Shown: positions 23,958 to 36,690, counted from the stretch's first letter. The stretch is DNA of 64,000 bases from Manduca sexta (GCF_014839805.1 NC_051117.1:3968001-4032000), one strand, 5' to 3'. Numbers and translations: made by a program. The notes: a model not told the origin generated them from the letters alone.

Positions 23958-24973
23958 ATGCTTACTAAGGCAATAAAAAAATTAACCACACTGTACTGGC
24001 TTCCACTAAAGTATTAACCAATGTTTAATTAAGCTTTATTACGGTGTTTAGGTAGCTCGTGATCTGTCGAAGGTCGTGTATGGTCAAATAGGTCTGTGTA
24101 ACGCTGAACTGGGTCCATCCGGTGCAGTGGACGCACACCGTAACCCGAGCGTTCGGCGCGACGTACCGTTTCCAGTTAAATCTGGATGGCTGTATGCTGA
24201 ATGCGACGTATTTAGAAATTAACAATTTTAAGAGCTTATTTTGTTATTTTTATTAACTGCTTAGAAATAAGATATTGGATATTTTTTCTTGTAAAGAAAT
24301 GGTAACATTCAGTTTTTATTGGGAATTGATTGCATATTTTTTACCTTCGTACCTTTAATTATTAAATCTAGATATAGAAAAAATGTGTGTTTTTATTTAT
24401 TGACAAAGTCATAAACGAAGGGATAATAAGTGGTATTAATAGATTCTTGATCCTTATTCGTTTTTAAACCCTATAAATGGAATGGGTATATCATAGCCCA
24501 AATTAGACTATATTAAATGATACAAATAAATTATATTGCTAAATTATATTAATATATTTCTGGTAAAGCAATGTAATACATGCAATCTACGAATTCTAAA
24601 GAATCAAAGATCCCCAATAAAGCACTCATAACTTATTCAAATAAAAAGCCGATCCCGAAAACAACAGAGATGTCATCCGAACGAACAATTAAGACGCGAA
24701 TAAAAACCAAAATTACCCCATATTAACCAAAAAATTCGGTTAATTCGAACGATTGTACAAAAATGTCCGTTCGGAAAAACAAGATGTCCGCCAACAATAA
24801 AGTCATTAAAGCAAAGCTATTCCAAGTATTGAATAAAATTAACGATCAAAGGCGGACTTGAATTAATTTACGTAAATAACATTGTTGTGGTTCGGTGTTC
24901 TTCGCGACATTTTCGATCTAATGTTCGATCGGTCAGAATTTATGAATTATGACATATTGGAATGCTAAAATGA
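23958..24973. other. Unique stretch with a GC-rich patch
   Basis: Bases 24040-24210 are GC-rich and open in three frames on the two strands; none is recognised. Could be a decayed transposon. The remainder is AT-rich. Confidence 0.35.
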
Positions 24974-25207
24974 CTGCCTCGGTGGCGTAGTTGGACTGCA
25001 TGCGCGGTACGACAGCGCTCAGGGTCGGGCAAAATGATATTTGGGATCTAATGCTGCTCCGTATCAGCCCGTGGTATGGAATTTGTGCCCGATATAGCAA
25101 TAAGCTAGCCCTCTACCACATCATGGGACGGAACACTCTTGGCGAAACGTGGGTGCCCTGGTTGTTGCTCTGCATACATCAGGGATAAATGCGTGATGTG
25201 TGTGTCT
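24974..25207 (+). repeat. SINE family II, contig 2 unique region
   Basis: Head ctgcctcggtggcgtagttg, part of the box B region deleted (agcgctcagggtcgggcaaa), body catcatgggacggaa and tail gtgtgtgtct. A 65-codon frame over it is not a gene. Confidence 0.8.
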
Positions 25208-25459
25208 AGAATGCTAAAATGTTAAACTACGCTCCGGTTGTGTCGGCTTACGTCGGATATTTTTGTGCGTAATTTCGTTGGATTTTATCAACCATTAATA
25301 TTGTTTTTAATTAGGATGTTTTAATTGAATTTTTATGTAAGGTTAATGCAATAAAAGGTTATCAGTTTGAAAGTTTTAAGGATGCCACAATCGGACCTCA
25401 GGTTACCTGTCAATTGAAAATGCAAAATTGACACTTAAATTAAGTGGCCGAGGTAAAAA

Positions 25460-25640
25460 AAAATATTTATGACCAGCTTTGCCTGCGGCTTCAGCCGCGT
25501 GAAAAACTTTATCCGGGATAAAAGTAGCCTATAAAACTCGGGAGTAAAGTAGCTTCCTATTAGTGAAAAAAAAAACGGTTTACTAGTTCTTGAGATTAGC
25601 GCGTTCAAACAAACAAACTCTTCAGCTCTATAATATTAGG
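25460..25640 (-). repeat. Helitron-like dispersed fragment
   Basis: Begins cagctttgcctgcggcttc, contains ccgggataaaagtagcctat and gagattagcgcgttcaaac, and ends at ctctataatattagg. On the - strand this resembles the 5' start and 3' hairpin of the Helitron at 51363. Confidence 0.5.
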
Positions 25641-26090
25641 TAAGTATTTTCTTGTCTCTTAGGATAAAAAATCGGATTAAACTATCCTGAACACATAATA
25701 AGAAAACTAAAATAAGTAATATTATAATACAAATTTCGTTTTATATCTTTATCAAACCAATCCAATTGGCATCAAAGAATTTATTAGAAAAACATCCTAC
25801 AAAAACGCACAAAAAATCAACATCATAATTGTATGACACCGTCCAAAAAAAGTGAAAAAAAAAACGCAACTAATTGAGCGTTATCTGAAGGTGCGTCTAC
25901 ACGCGTGTAAGCCGACACTGCCTTGTTAAAGTAAACAGACACCGCGCAATTTTTTTTACAACAAACATTTTCGTTTCGTAAATTTTACAGCAGAAGTAAA
26001 GGGTTGTGTTACTTGCGTGCGTTCCCTCTGGTGTTACATTGCATAAATGGAGTAAAGTTTGATCTAGTTTTAGCGTACGTAGTTTTTTAG

Positions 26091-26336
26091 TCCTTGCAAG
26101 ACCGGGGGAATCCTGCGAATTTTGGAATAGCCCGGCTTAGCTGCGGCGGCTTCGAGGAGAGTTGGTGGGAATTTTAGAGGGTGGGAAGTGTAGGGTAGGA
26201 ATCAGTTTTTTCTTCCTTGCAAGACCGGGGGAATCCTGCGAATTATGGAATAGCCCGGCTTAGCAGCCGTGGCTTGGAGGAGAGTTGGTGGGACTGTTTG
26301 GGGGTGGGAAGTGTAGGATAGGAACTCTTTTAGGAT
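26091..26336 (+). repeat. 123-bp tandem duplication, GC-rich
   Basis: Two units, at 26091 and 26214, share tccttgcaagaccggggga, tagcccggcttagc and gaggagagttggtggga. Seen only in the unique part of contig 2. Frames on both strands across it are accidental. Confidence 0.85.
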
Positions 26337-27689
26337 GGGTGATGAGAAAATGTTCCCGAGTTTTAATAAGCAACAATTTGTACATACAACCAAGAGGTTA
26401 TACATTGAACTGTGTGCCTAGTGCGAAAAATGGCGGCGTGCATTCGTTGTGGAGACCGAATCCACAAAAATTACTTCAGGGTGTAGCATACATATTACGA
26501 CGACATTGGATTCTAAATCGAGTAATCAATATTTAAGCTACTATATTATTTTGATATAAAAATCAAACGACTTAACGGATCTTAAAATATTTCTATGGAA
26601 TCAATTTGGCAATCATCGAATATAAAATATTATTTTTTCTATAAAATTTAATTATTGTGAACACGTTAGCTTTTATTAATCAAACTAACGGGGCATCTTT
26701 AACGCCATGTAATCATTCAAGACCAAACTAAATTAAATCCCTATCAAATGCAAAATAGATTTTACCAAAACAAAGACTGAACGAATGCTAACTAACACAC
26801 AATTATTCCCTTCAACGGCTATTACTTAGTTATAAGTTGGAGCGCACACTGCCAGGACCAAGGCGAATCGGTAATATGCACTGCGGGCCAACGGACGTGT
26901 GCGCTAACAATAATGCGATCTAGAGGCGAACGATGATAAATATAGTTTTAAAACGCCGTTTATTTTAGTATATTATGTTTTATAGTATAGAATAAGTTTC
27001 CGCATTTATGTCTCAAGATAAAATTGGAGTTTATATATCTATTCTTCTCATGATACAGATAAGCTCGATAGTAGGAGAAGAAGGAAAAACACGCTGAAAG
27101 TGCAACAGATTTCTTTTATAATGTTCTAGAAAATTCACAGAAACTTATCGGTGAAAAGGTTGATAATTAATAGAATAAATTTCACCCAATTCAGTTTAGC
27201 TTTTTCTGCAATTACTTTTAGAACATCCAAATATTCAAAACATTAATAATATTAAAGATTATAGAAAAAAAGCACGTTATTTGCTGAATTGCAACGAATA
27301 AACACACGTACAAATTGCTTACAAATTACTAATTTCGTTGTCAATGGAAATAAAACAATCATACAAATTGGTATAAATAAAGGAATAAAATTACGAAACA
27401 CAACAGAACAAAGGGCATGAATCAGAATGACGTCAAACGTCTAGAAAATATAGATAAGTTAGAAGTATTCAGAATGTACGAATAATATATTTGAATCATA
27501 TGTGTATTTTTACAACATACGTAAAACAAATAATTAGCTCGCCTAATTTTAAACCCTACGATTGCTCGTAATTACTAGTAATATCGCCTGAAACCGATTG
27601 CAAAGCTGGGGCTAACAAGTATTGAAATGTGCTTGTCTTGACTTCCGACACTAAGATTAATTTAATTTAAAAGTAACTATATTATTCTC
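26337..27689. other. AT-rich unique stretch
   Basis: No gene or clear transposon end seen. One TGACGTCA palindrome near 27429. Confidence 0.5.
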
Positions 27690-27890
27690 GCCCGTATGTA
27701 AGTTTTTTCCGGGATAATAGTCCCATATATTTTTTTCCCGGGATAAAAAGTCCTTCCCGGGTCTCAAACTATCTCCATACTAAATTTCATTAAAAACCGT
27801 TTAGTGGTTTTTCAGTTTATCGCGTTTAGACAGACTGACGCGACGGAGACTTTGTTTTATAATATGTAAGGATATTTTATTTGATTTTAA
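27690..27890 (-). repeat. Helitron-like dispersed fragment
   Basis: Contains ttttttccgggataatag, cttcccgggtctcaaactat and actaaatttcattaaaaacc, ending near ttgttttataatatgtaagg. Same repeat group as 15170 and 25460. Confidence 0.5.
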
Positions 27891-28846
27891 TAATATTAAT
27901 ATTTATTGTTACATTAAACAAAATTTATAAAAAACTAAGTCGACATAATTTGTCTAATACATTCTTCTCCTCCTCGCTTTGTTTTCCACATAGCTGGAAC
28001 ATGGAGTAATCTATGTTCTGATTAAGTTGCTCGAACTATTCCTATTCCTTTTTCCAATACATTACGCAACGAAAATAAAACTATCGAAAGACTACTAAAG
28101 GCACAATGGCATCTCAATAATTCCTAAACAAGCCAAACACGAAGAGCTAAGAGCTTAATTGAAGGTCGAAATCAACCCTTCGTTACTCCAAATATATGCC
28201 AATTTCAACCCGTGACTTAGCCACGGCCTGTCCTTTAATAGCCACTTTTACGTATCTTAAATCTCACCCCCATCCCTCAATATTAAACTCTATCCTCACG
28301 GAATAAGATTGATATTTGCGTAAATTTCGAATTGTTAGGGATTCAAACAGTCGTGAGTTGAAATCCTAATTAACACCTCAGAGTATAGATAAATTGTGCC
28401 GATAGTGTACAGTCGCAGCGTTTGGTATTGGCCGCGATAGTGGCCGCATGTGATTTGGTAGCGGAGAAATTCAATGATTTGAATTGTTTTGTTTGGATTT
28501 AATACGGTTGTTTTGTTTTTGATGCTTGTTTACTTCTTGTGGGATTGTGGAAAATGAGATACTGAAGGAAGTTGTAGTGTCAAAGGAAAATCTGTTATGA
28601 TATCATTATCCAAGGGTAATATTAAGTAGTTTTCTGACTTGTCTTTGACTTTAAGTTTCTTTTAACTTCACAAAGTTGTAAGTACGTTTAGAAACAGCTT
28701 AAAAATAAACTGATTCCAAATAGGTATAACTTAATAAAAAAAGAGGCGCTGTTTACACCTACATCCATCAAAATGTGGACCCCACTCCAATTACCATCAG
28801 GTGTAGTAGGATCACGGCCTTGCACGTATAAATAATCCTTTAACTA

Positions 28847-29085
28847 CAATGAAATGAAATGAAATGATTTATTTGAATCTGTAAAATGTTATACATTATT
28901 TAGATTCCGTCAATATTAACTCTACCACCAGTTCGGAAAGCAGTTCTCACCAGAGAAGAACGGGCAAGAAACTCTGGTGTTGCTCTTTTCAATCAGTGTA
29001 GGGTAAAGACTACAGTACATGATAAAGTAAGAAGAAAAAAACAAAAAGTTTAGAGCAGTTCATTTATAGGCTCGTGAAATAAGGA
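28847..29085 (-). mobile_element. LINE 3' end fragment with (AATGA)n
   Basis: Starts with a short (gaaat) run at 28849-28867, followed by gatttatttgaatctg, taccaccagttcggaaagc and agaacgggcaagaaactc, a 3' end type frequent in lepidopteran LINEs. An R4 terminal module (caggtgtagtaggatcac, about 28798-28816, - strand) abuts it. Confidence 0.55.
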
Positions 29086-29504
29086 ATAAATTAATTTAAT
29101 TTTTTATATGACTGCACAACCCTCTCAGGAATCATGAAATTTCTCTATTATCCTTATAATTATTTCCTCCCAGTACCTCTAGCAATTAGAAATTATAAAT
29201 GAAAGCGAAATGAGCAGAACAGTCCACACAAGCAGCACCCGTTCACGTTCAATAGTATGCTGGTTGACTCTACTGTTTATTCTACTGGGTGTAAAGGCTG
29301 GTTTACACTAATTACATCATTCACACGACCATCTGCGAACGCGAAGTATTTGGTTTAATAGTGTTGAGCTGCTCATAACAATGCTGGCTTGTGTTACATC
29401 GGTTGTTTCATAGACTAGCTTTTGTTCTCGTCACTGCCTGTTTCTGGATTAAAAGCCCTTTTTAAATGAATGTATATCGCTTTATACGAGGTTGTATGTT
29501 CGTT

Positions 29505-29910
29505 TTTATTAACCGACTTGAAAAAAAGGAGGAGGTCAATTCGACGTGAATGTTTTTTTTTGTTTATTTCTTACCTCAGAACTGGGCTATTTATGAACCG
29601 ATTTGGAAAAATCTTTTTTATTTATGTTGCAGAAATGTATTAAATAATTTCAGATAAAAATTAGAAAAGAGTAAATAATGGTTTTCTTTCGGGATTTTTA
29701 AGAATTTTCGCTGAAAAATGCTAAGAATTTTATATAATTCAATTTTCACTTCGAATATAACATATAAAACCAGCTAAATTTTAAAGCATGATTTGATCTG
29801 TTTGTCGAATTTTATCTTTTAGTAAGTAGTTTATGATTAACTAAACACAAACAAACATACAAACTTACATATTTACATTAGAATTTTCTTAGTATTTATA
29901 AGTTCTGCAA
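29505..29910 (+). repeat. Dispersed lepidopteran repeat fragment
   Basis: Opens with accgacttgaaaaaaaggag and gaggtcaattcgacgtgaat followed by a T run, and later has gaaccgatttgg. The wording matches an abundant repeat of moth genomes of uncertain class. The end near aaacaaacatacaaacttac is approximate. Confidence 0.45.
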
Positions 29911-30112
29911 GATGGTGTGACGTAATTTTTCTGGATCATTTAATTGGTTCTATCTGGGTATTATCTCAATGACTATGTCTGTCGTACATATCTCTATCTA
30001 GGTTGAAAGATTCGTAATGTCTATCACTGTCGCCAAGCGACAGTGTGTATGCACTGTATTCTCATTTCGCTTACCATCAAGCCAACTCCTTACTCGTTTT
30101 GTTTTATAAAAA

Positions 30113-30182
30113 CTTCCAAACTGACAATGTCTGCGCGGTGCTTTAATCTTCCGAACCGACAACGTCTGCGCGGTGCTTTAGC
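30113..30182 (-). repeat. 35-bp tandem duplication next to the ci exon donor
   Basis: The phrase cttcc-aac-gacaa-gtctgcgcggtgcttta occurs twice, 35 bp apart (gacaatgtctgcg at about 30123, gacaacgtctgcg at about 30158). It lies in the putative intron just downstream of the - strand exon. Confidence 0.8.
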
Positions 30183-30197
30183 TAAACATATAGTTAC

Positions 30198-30322
30198 CTC
30201 GAAGCGTGTTCGCGCCATAGATGGGGTGGTCATACGGCACTGGTCGGTAGGCGGGGTGCAGCGCGGCGAGGTAGCTCAGCTCGCTCGTAGCGCCCGCAGC
30301 CGCCGCCGCTGCTGCTGCCAGC
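30198..30322 (-). CDS. ci: probable cubitus interruptus exon on the opposite strand
   Basis: On the - strand a pyrimidine-rich tract ending in ctatcaag is followed by a 125-base open exon and a donor G|gtaac. The exon is far more GC-rich than its surroundings. It has one leading base, 41 codons, and one trailing base. It encodes an eight-residue alanine run, then SELSYLAALHPAYRP and PYDHPIYG. In Drosophila Ci the motif HPAYRIPGYMEQLY lies shortly before the ADFLGSRG segment, and the exon at 62400 opens with the equivalent LEYLSA. The trailing G plus the leading GT at 62400 makes a glycine codon in frame, so the two exons join without a stop. The strand conflict is best explained by contig misorientation; see findings. 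An unrelated Ala-rich exon is the main alternative. Confidence 0.72.
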
Positions 30323-30386
30323 CTTGATAGACAAAAGAATAATTAATAAAGAAAATTATATAAAAAATCCACACAACTTATTTATA

Positions 30387-30695
30387 ATATCAGCCCTGTA
30401 TTATATACTGTCCCACTGTTGGGCACAGGCCTCCTCTACTACTGAGAGGGATTAGGCCTTAGTCCACCACGCTGGCCTAGTGCGGATTGGTAGACTTCAC
30501 ACACCCTCGAAAATTCCTATAGACAATTTCTCAGGTATGCAGGTTTTCTCACGATGTTTTCCCTCACCGTTAAAGCAAGCGATAATTCACAAAGAATACA
30601 CACATAATTTTAGAAAAGTCAGTGGCCCTTGGGATTTGAACCTGCGGACATTTGTCTCGGCAGTCCGCTCCACAACCAACTAGGCTATCGCCGCG
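30387..30695 (-). repeat. SINE family I, near full length
   Basis: The - strand begins CGCGGCGATAGCCTAGTTGG (box A TAGCCTAGTTGG), followed by a box B-like GGTTCAAATCC and then a body ending in the typical cagccctgtattatatac (written on the + strand). The family recurs at 17979, 23643 and 36444 and, shortened, at 10174 and 49109. It lies about 65 bp from the - strand ci exon at 30198-30322. Confidence 0.85.
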
Positions 30696-30950
30696 TTACA
30701 CATCTTATTAACAGGAGGTATGAGGAAGTACAATATAAGTAAAATAACGGTATTGATTTATGAAAGTGATTCGATATTTGCCAAAGAATAATGAGAGTCC
30801 AGGAAATTCACGTAGCCATGATAATGATGTATGCAATTTAACTGTCCGCGAGGGAAATACAGGAAATTCACATGTGTATAACATATTGTTATGTCAAAAT
30901 GATCACATTGAGCTAAGCTTTCCTTTGAGTCCCGATTTTATAATGGTAGA

Positions 30951-31210
30951 GGGCCGTTTTTTTTTAAACGAGGACGGTGAAGTCACCCCACTGCACCTGA
31001 TGGTAAGTGAAGTCGGGACCAATAGAATGTCGACTGACGAGAAATGATTGCTCCGCGGCAGTCGACACAATTATGCCGGTCTGTTGGATCCTGATATACA
31101 CAAGCTGATCCCGGAATGCGACACACTTACATGGGCCACTATGGTGGATTTTAACACGTTGTGTACGGTGGTCGCTATCCGGGCGGATATAAAATGTATC
31201 CTACCACAAA
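30951..31210 (+). repeat. Dispersed repeat R4 (contig 2 copy)
   Basis: Has all modules in order: cacctgatggtaagtgaag, ccaatagaatgtcgactgac, cgacacaattatgccggtc and gggcggatataaaatgtatc. The cleanest copy in the window. Confidence 0.65.
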
Positions 31211-31604
31211 CAAACAAAAAAAGTAATAGATGAAACACAGATTCGCTCTAAAGTCCGATATCAGCTAAGACGCTGTCAAATTAAAGTCAGCATCTTAAGA
31301 TCGTGGCTGTTTAAAAAATATTAATATCATCTCAAATGATATCTTAAGTCACAATGTGACGGATTTTGACAGCTGGATTTTGTTTACAGCACCGATTCAG
31401 CTGAGTACACGTACTTAAATGGCGGCTTAAGCTAAGATTATGCAATAGTTTTACATTACACGTCTACTTGAGATGTAACTCAACGATAAGACTGGTTTAT
31501 TAATTAGCTATCAATTAACAGCTCTACGTCTCTACCTATAGGTGATATAATATTTTACAAATTAATTTTTTTTCACTCAGTTTCATCCTGGATTCCTGGA
31601 TTTT

Positions 31605-31712
31605 TTCCCGATATGGCGATGGGCTTCCCTGTCACATCGGGAGACGGAATGCACACGGCAGAATGAGAGTGCGTCTGTTGCGCCTCTGCCGACTCTTCGG
31701 AGATAGGTATAT
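31605..31712 (+). repeat. SINE family II body fragment (contig 2)
   Basis: Contains cccgatatggcgatgggc, gggagacggaa and gcgcctctgcc; lacks the tRNA head. The same fragment is at 37590-37704. Confidence 0.7.
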
Positions 31713-34411
31713 ATACAGATGAAGGATCCGAGTTGATTACAATTCATATATTCGCAATTCCCAAAACCGTACAAATTTATTAACCCACGTCCACAATGAA
31801 CTGGAAACACATTTCCCTTTCCACCTTAAGGCGTGAACACAATTATAAATCTCATACTACCAGTTAACCACGCCATAAAGGCTGCACACAATGACACATA
31901 ATAAATTGCGTTTTTTTACACCTCGTAGCCTATTCAAGGCATTCGAAGTATCGGCGCGAACATCAAGGTCTAACGGTGGTTCCGTCGTTCCGTGCCAACA
32001 AAAAGACAGCGATTGGAGCCCAGCAGCATCCGTGACGCAATCCGTCTGGCAACTTTTGAGCAAAAAATAAGTTTTACAACGTTACCGCTGTGTGTTTTGT
32101 TTGGTTCCAGCTTTAAGTATAAAGGGATGGGCATAGTTATTTTTAGTTTTATTCACAAAACGGATAAGTTGTATTAAGTTACCTTGATATGATAAATATT
32201 ACTTTTATTGCAATTAATTGGATGCAATTTATCGTGTTATTTTGATACGTTTGTTCGTATTTATTTATCTCTGCGGAAATATTCTTTATTGGCAACATTT
32301 GTCAACGTTAAGTCAGGCGTTCTCAACTTTGAACCGATATTCTATTCGAACTTTTAAACTGTGCATTTTTTGTGCAAATAGACTATTATATTCAGTGCCT
32401 AACTGTACCTGATAAATACAAATTATTATCAATTCAAGTCACTGTATGGAAAATACGAAGTATCTTAAATTATAAGAGTACTGATAGAAATAACCCACGG
32501 TTAACAAACTCCATAAAGCGTATAATTCAACATTGTAAACTCCAAAACAATAGAAAATCAACTCAATCACCATTAATACAATATAAATGAGAAAACAATC
32601 CATTCTCACGTTTATCGACGGCCGATCCCAAACAAAGACGTAGCTTTCAGAAAACGACCAAAAAAAACATGGCGGCCAACAAAATAAATAAAACAAGTGC
32701 AAGAACACTCGCGCGCCTTCGCCCCGCGTGACGTCTTCATGTTGTTTGTCCTTTTCGCGCACGTAATTCCCCCGTTACTCTACGCAGGTTCGAGAGGGAT
32801 GGAAGCAGTACAGATTGCCCCCCGTGTAGGAAGAAAGTTTTTGAAACTGTTCCCTGGACGTGAAACAAGTTTTACAGATTTCGCGCAGACAAAACTTTTT
32901 TGATTTGACGGGTTTATTTACATTTTTGAAAATTATTTTAATTTTATTTTGTTGTTTAGTAAACAATGCGTGATTTTACCATTTTCGGTGGATTGTATTG
33001 AGATGCTGTTTTTACGTGTCCAATTGGTATTGTGGTTTTTATTGGTACGAATAAATTAATAAGCAGATGTATTTATAGCTGTTATTACGTGCTGTTTCAA
33101 TAAAGGCACGTCTGAGAGTCGCCTAATTTAGCTGTGATTGTCATTAGGGTAATTTTACGTAGGCAGATTTATGTGATTAAATTATAAAATATACAGCTTT
33201 GGCTGCTCATTAAGTGTGATTTGAGGTATATTCATTTTGTACCAACGTAATGACTAGGTTTTTATGCCTGTTTTGATGTTAGTAAATAAGCATTAACGGT
33301 TAATTTTGTTAGGTATAATATACGAAATAATGCAAGTGAATTACCATCAATAACACTTAAAAATTGCCAGCATGGAACCATCAATAAAAAAATATTTAAA
33401 AAATTGCCACACACGGAACCTTAAAAAATCATGTTAAACATGGCCGAACTGTCAAGCTCGCACAGATTATAGAATGGGGTTTTAAATTCAACATGCGTAC
33501 GTCATAGCGAGCGACTCAATCATTGCGCCATGAATGTTTCATGAAAAACCAGTTGGCAATTACACCCCGCTTTCTTGTAGCCGATGGACGTGTTCCGAAC
33601 TTTTAGACTTTTTGCGCGATGACCAATTAGTCGATACTGTGTGCTACGTACGTTCTTTTTGATTTTGAATAGTAAATAGCTGAAAATTAGATACATATTT
33701 GAGTGTGTTGGGTTGTAGACAATGCATTCGTTGGGTGAGGAAAGTGAAAATGGCTATTTTAAACTATATTTCTTACCTAAGACGTTACAGGGTGTTGATT
33801 ATGAATAATAAATGTATTTTTAATATGAAATGGTGGTCGCCCAGTACTCACCATTCGATAGCAATTTATTGAATGTTTAAGTTACTTTATTGAGGTTTTA
33901 CACTCCTATTCTATATGAATTTTAATCATGCCAAATATCATTCATCTGCGCGCGCAATGTCCTTAAAAAGGTGTACAAAATTTTTCTTCGTATATTATTC
34001 CATAGATTATATTAGGATAATGACCTCAAGTCACAGGCCACGGGCCGTAAGCAACTAAAATAACACCGCTCTACTTTATAAAGCTTAAAAGCTCACGTTA
34101 GCATAAAAGCTTGCCATAAAATAGCCTAGATTATTAAACATTAAACACTAGACCGCTAAAAACTTAATCAAACAGGTTATTTAATTAACTATGGTGGCTA
34201 ATTATCATTTTATGAGTACTAACTAAACATAATTTAAGAAGTCGTAAAGTTCCATATTCTGTATGTCGGCTTTCAAGCGAACGCATTATATTATTGGACA
34301 AACTGGAAGCTTTTCTTAAAACTAAGACAGATTTATTAAGGTCTGAAGTGAGAAATAAAAACTAAGCCCCTTTCTGTTGAGTATTAACACGGCGAAATCT
34401 GGAACAGGCGT

Positions 34412-34745
34412 TATACAGGGTGATTTCGATTGTGATGTTTAAGCGGTTTATGTTTGATATATTGCGTCCAGGTTTTTTAAATCGGATTCTTTTGCTAAAA
34501 TTGTTTCTGCAGTATAAGACCTTTGGCTTTATGTCGTATTAGGTATCGTGTGCTAATTGATATAAAGTTTAGGTTTGAAATGCCTTAATTATGTGATAAG
34601 AACCCATTTAAAATAGATAACACCACTTCATTAATAAACAAACCGCTAACAGAACCATCAAATACTAATAAATCCATAAAATCGCTAAATTAACGAGGCG
34701 AAAACGACCGAATAAATGTTACCTACGAAATGACTCACCCTGTAT
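34412..34745. mobile_element. MITE-like element with TATACAGGGTGA ends (A2)
   Basis: Same insertion as 1704-2043. Confidence 0.5.
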
Positions 34746-35174
34746 AACAAGTCCTTCCAGGAAGGCCCGAGTGGACACCGCGGGTGCATTCATGGCCACC
34801 CTATTGTTATAGTTTTATGCTAAAATATTTGCCGATACTAGAAATGCATTGGGTTTAGTAATACTGGCCTACGTTAGTAAATTTAAAAAAATACAGTATG
34901 TTCTATTTTTAAACACAGATTTTAGTATGCAAATTGCATGTGCGTATTTATGAAGTTAAGTTTAATAATTTTACTTTTATTTCAATGTGTTAAGATTCAT
35001 TTTCAAGTATTTTTGTATAACTTAACGTTAAAACTGACTAAAAAATTCATTGGAATATACGCCCAATTAGACTACATGCTCGTTATTACAATGAGGTGAA
35101 AATATTCTTAGTAAATTGTAGTATTTTTTTGAGGATCACATGGCTTACTCCATGGTAATCTCAGTACACCCAAC

Positions 35175-35553
35175 TAATTAAACTGAATCTCTCTTAGCCG
35201 TGTTACGGCCACGGCAATAATCTTAACGGTAACCAACCAAGTACGAAGGAGATAATATAGAGCACAAGTTCGTGCGCAATACACAGGTGCACTCTCTGTT
35301 CCTTCATACTCATAGTTCGGTGAGACGGTAATCCGACATGACCGGAGAGTCAGGCGCATAGGACCACTACCTTTACGTGCTTTCCAAGACACGGATATAT
35401 CACACCGCCAACTTCCTTACTTCGAACTGCGATTAGGATTTTTTAGGATGGGAAAACGCAGTAACAATTATTTTACCCGACCCGGATTCGAACCCAGGAC
35501 CTCAACGCCTTAGTACTCGTACCGCGTACGCATTACTACGCCACAGAAGCAGC
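35175..35553 (-). repeat. SINE family III (A2)
   Basis: Same insertion as 2470-2845, in the third copy of the block. The head has lost one G from the CCCGGG next to box B, consistent with the homopolymer losses elsewhere in this copy. Confidence 0.8.
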
Positions 35554-35943
35554 GTTAATTAAACTATACATAAACATGTATATAAATACAGGCATGTCCT
35601 GTACACATAAGTATGTATGTAATCCCAAAACACATGTAGTCATCACTTTCCCAACCAAGACTTGATATCAGATCTCTGGGTCTGACATATCAATCGGCCG
35701 CGTTGAATAATGTAAGAGACTCGATCCACATCTGTATGCTTACTATTAATGGAGCTGGATTGGGTCTTGGCTTCAGAAACTATCGGATATCAAGCCCTTA
35801 ACCTTAATGGAAGCAAAATAACTATTATAATTTGTTAATTTCTTGGCTATCCTAAAAAAATTCTTATGAACAAGAATAAAGAAGAAGAGGGGGTTCCCGT
35901 GACCATGGAGACTGCAAAATCTTCGAAACGTCGGTAGAAAATT

Positions 35944-36443
35944 NNNNNNNNNNNNNNNNNNNNNNNNNNNNNNNNNNNNNNNNNNNNNNNNNNNNNNNNN
36001 NNNNNNNNNNNNNNNNNNNNNNNNNNNNNNNNNNNNNNNNNNNNNNNNNNNNNNNNNNNNNNNNNNNNNNNNNNNNNNNNNNNNNNNNNNNNNNNNNNNN
36101 NNNNNNNNNNNNNNNNNNNNNNNNNNNNNNNNNNNNNNNNNNNNNNNNNNNNNNNNNNNNNNNNNNNNNNNNNNNNNNNNNNNNNNNNNNNNNNNNNNNN
36201 NNNNNNNNNNNNNNNNNNNNNNNNNNNNNNNNNNNNNNNNNNNNNNNNNNNNNNNNNNNNNNNNNNNNNNNNNNNNNNNNNNNNNNNNNNNNNNNNNNNN
36301 NNNNNNNNNNNNNNNNNNNNNNNNNNNNNNNNNNNNNNNNNNNNNNNNNNNNNNNNNNNNNNNNNNNNNNNNNNNNNNNNNNNNNNNNNNNNNNNNNNNN
36401 NNNNNNNNNNNNNNNNNNNNNNNNNNNNNNNNNNNNNNNNNNN
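35944..36443. other. Assembly gap, 500 N
   Basis: Placeholder gap. The sequence to its left (30449-35943) and to its right (36444-42108) is the same region twice, so the true relation is overlap rather than a gap. Confidence 0.99.
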
Positions 36444-36690
36444 GGATTAGGCCTTAGTCACCACGCTGGCCTAGTGCGGATTGGTAGACTTCACACACCC
36501 TCGAAAATTCCTATAGACAATTTCTCAGGTATTGCAGGTTTTCTCAAGATGTTTTCTTTCACCGTTAAAGCAAGCGATAATTCACAAAGAATACACACAT
36601 AATTTTAGAAAAGTCAGTGGCCCTTGGGATTTGAACCTGCGGACATTTGTCTCGGCAGTCCGCTCCACAACCAACTAGGCTATCGCCGCG
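36444..36690 (-). repeat. SINE family I, cut by gap
   Basis: Same insertion as 30387-30695; its far end is lost in the N gap. Box A and box B are present. Confidence 0.85.

Larger units (their letters stand above)
30449..32716 (+). other. Left part of shared block, contig 2 copy
   Basis: Matches 36444-38891 collinearly. It contains the end of a SINE, an R4 repeat copy and a SINE-II fragment. Relative to contig 3 it lacks about 185 bp at the junction near 32620 (present at about 38610-38794). No gene is recognised. Confidence 0.9.
32717..35943 (+). other. Third, partial copy of the shared block (A2)
   Basis: Matches 1-3238 and 38892-42108 and is cut by the N gap. At SNPs it agrees with A3 rather than A1, for example gagagtcgcc (A2, A3) against gagagacgcc (A1). 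Many homopolymer runs are shortened relative to both other copies, as expected for a poorly polished contig end. Confidence 0.9.

Noticed and set aside
30043..30327. 94-codon + strand frame ending in an Arg/Cys-rich run
   Set aside because: Antisense to the - strand ci exon; the opposite strand has proper splice sites and a family match.
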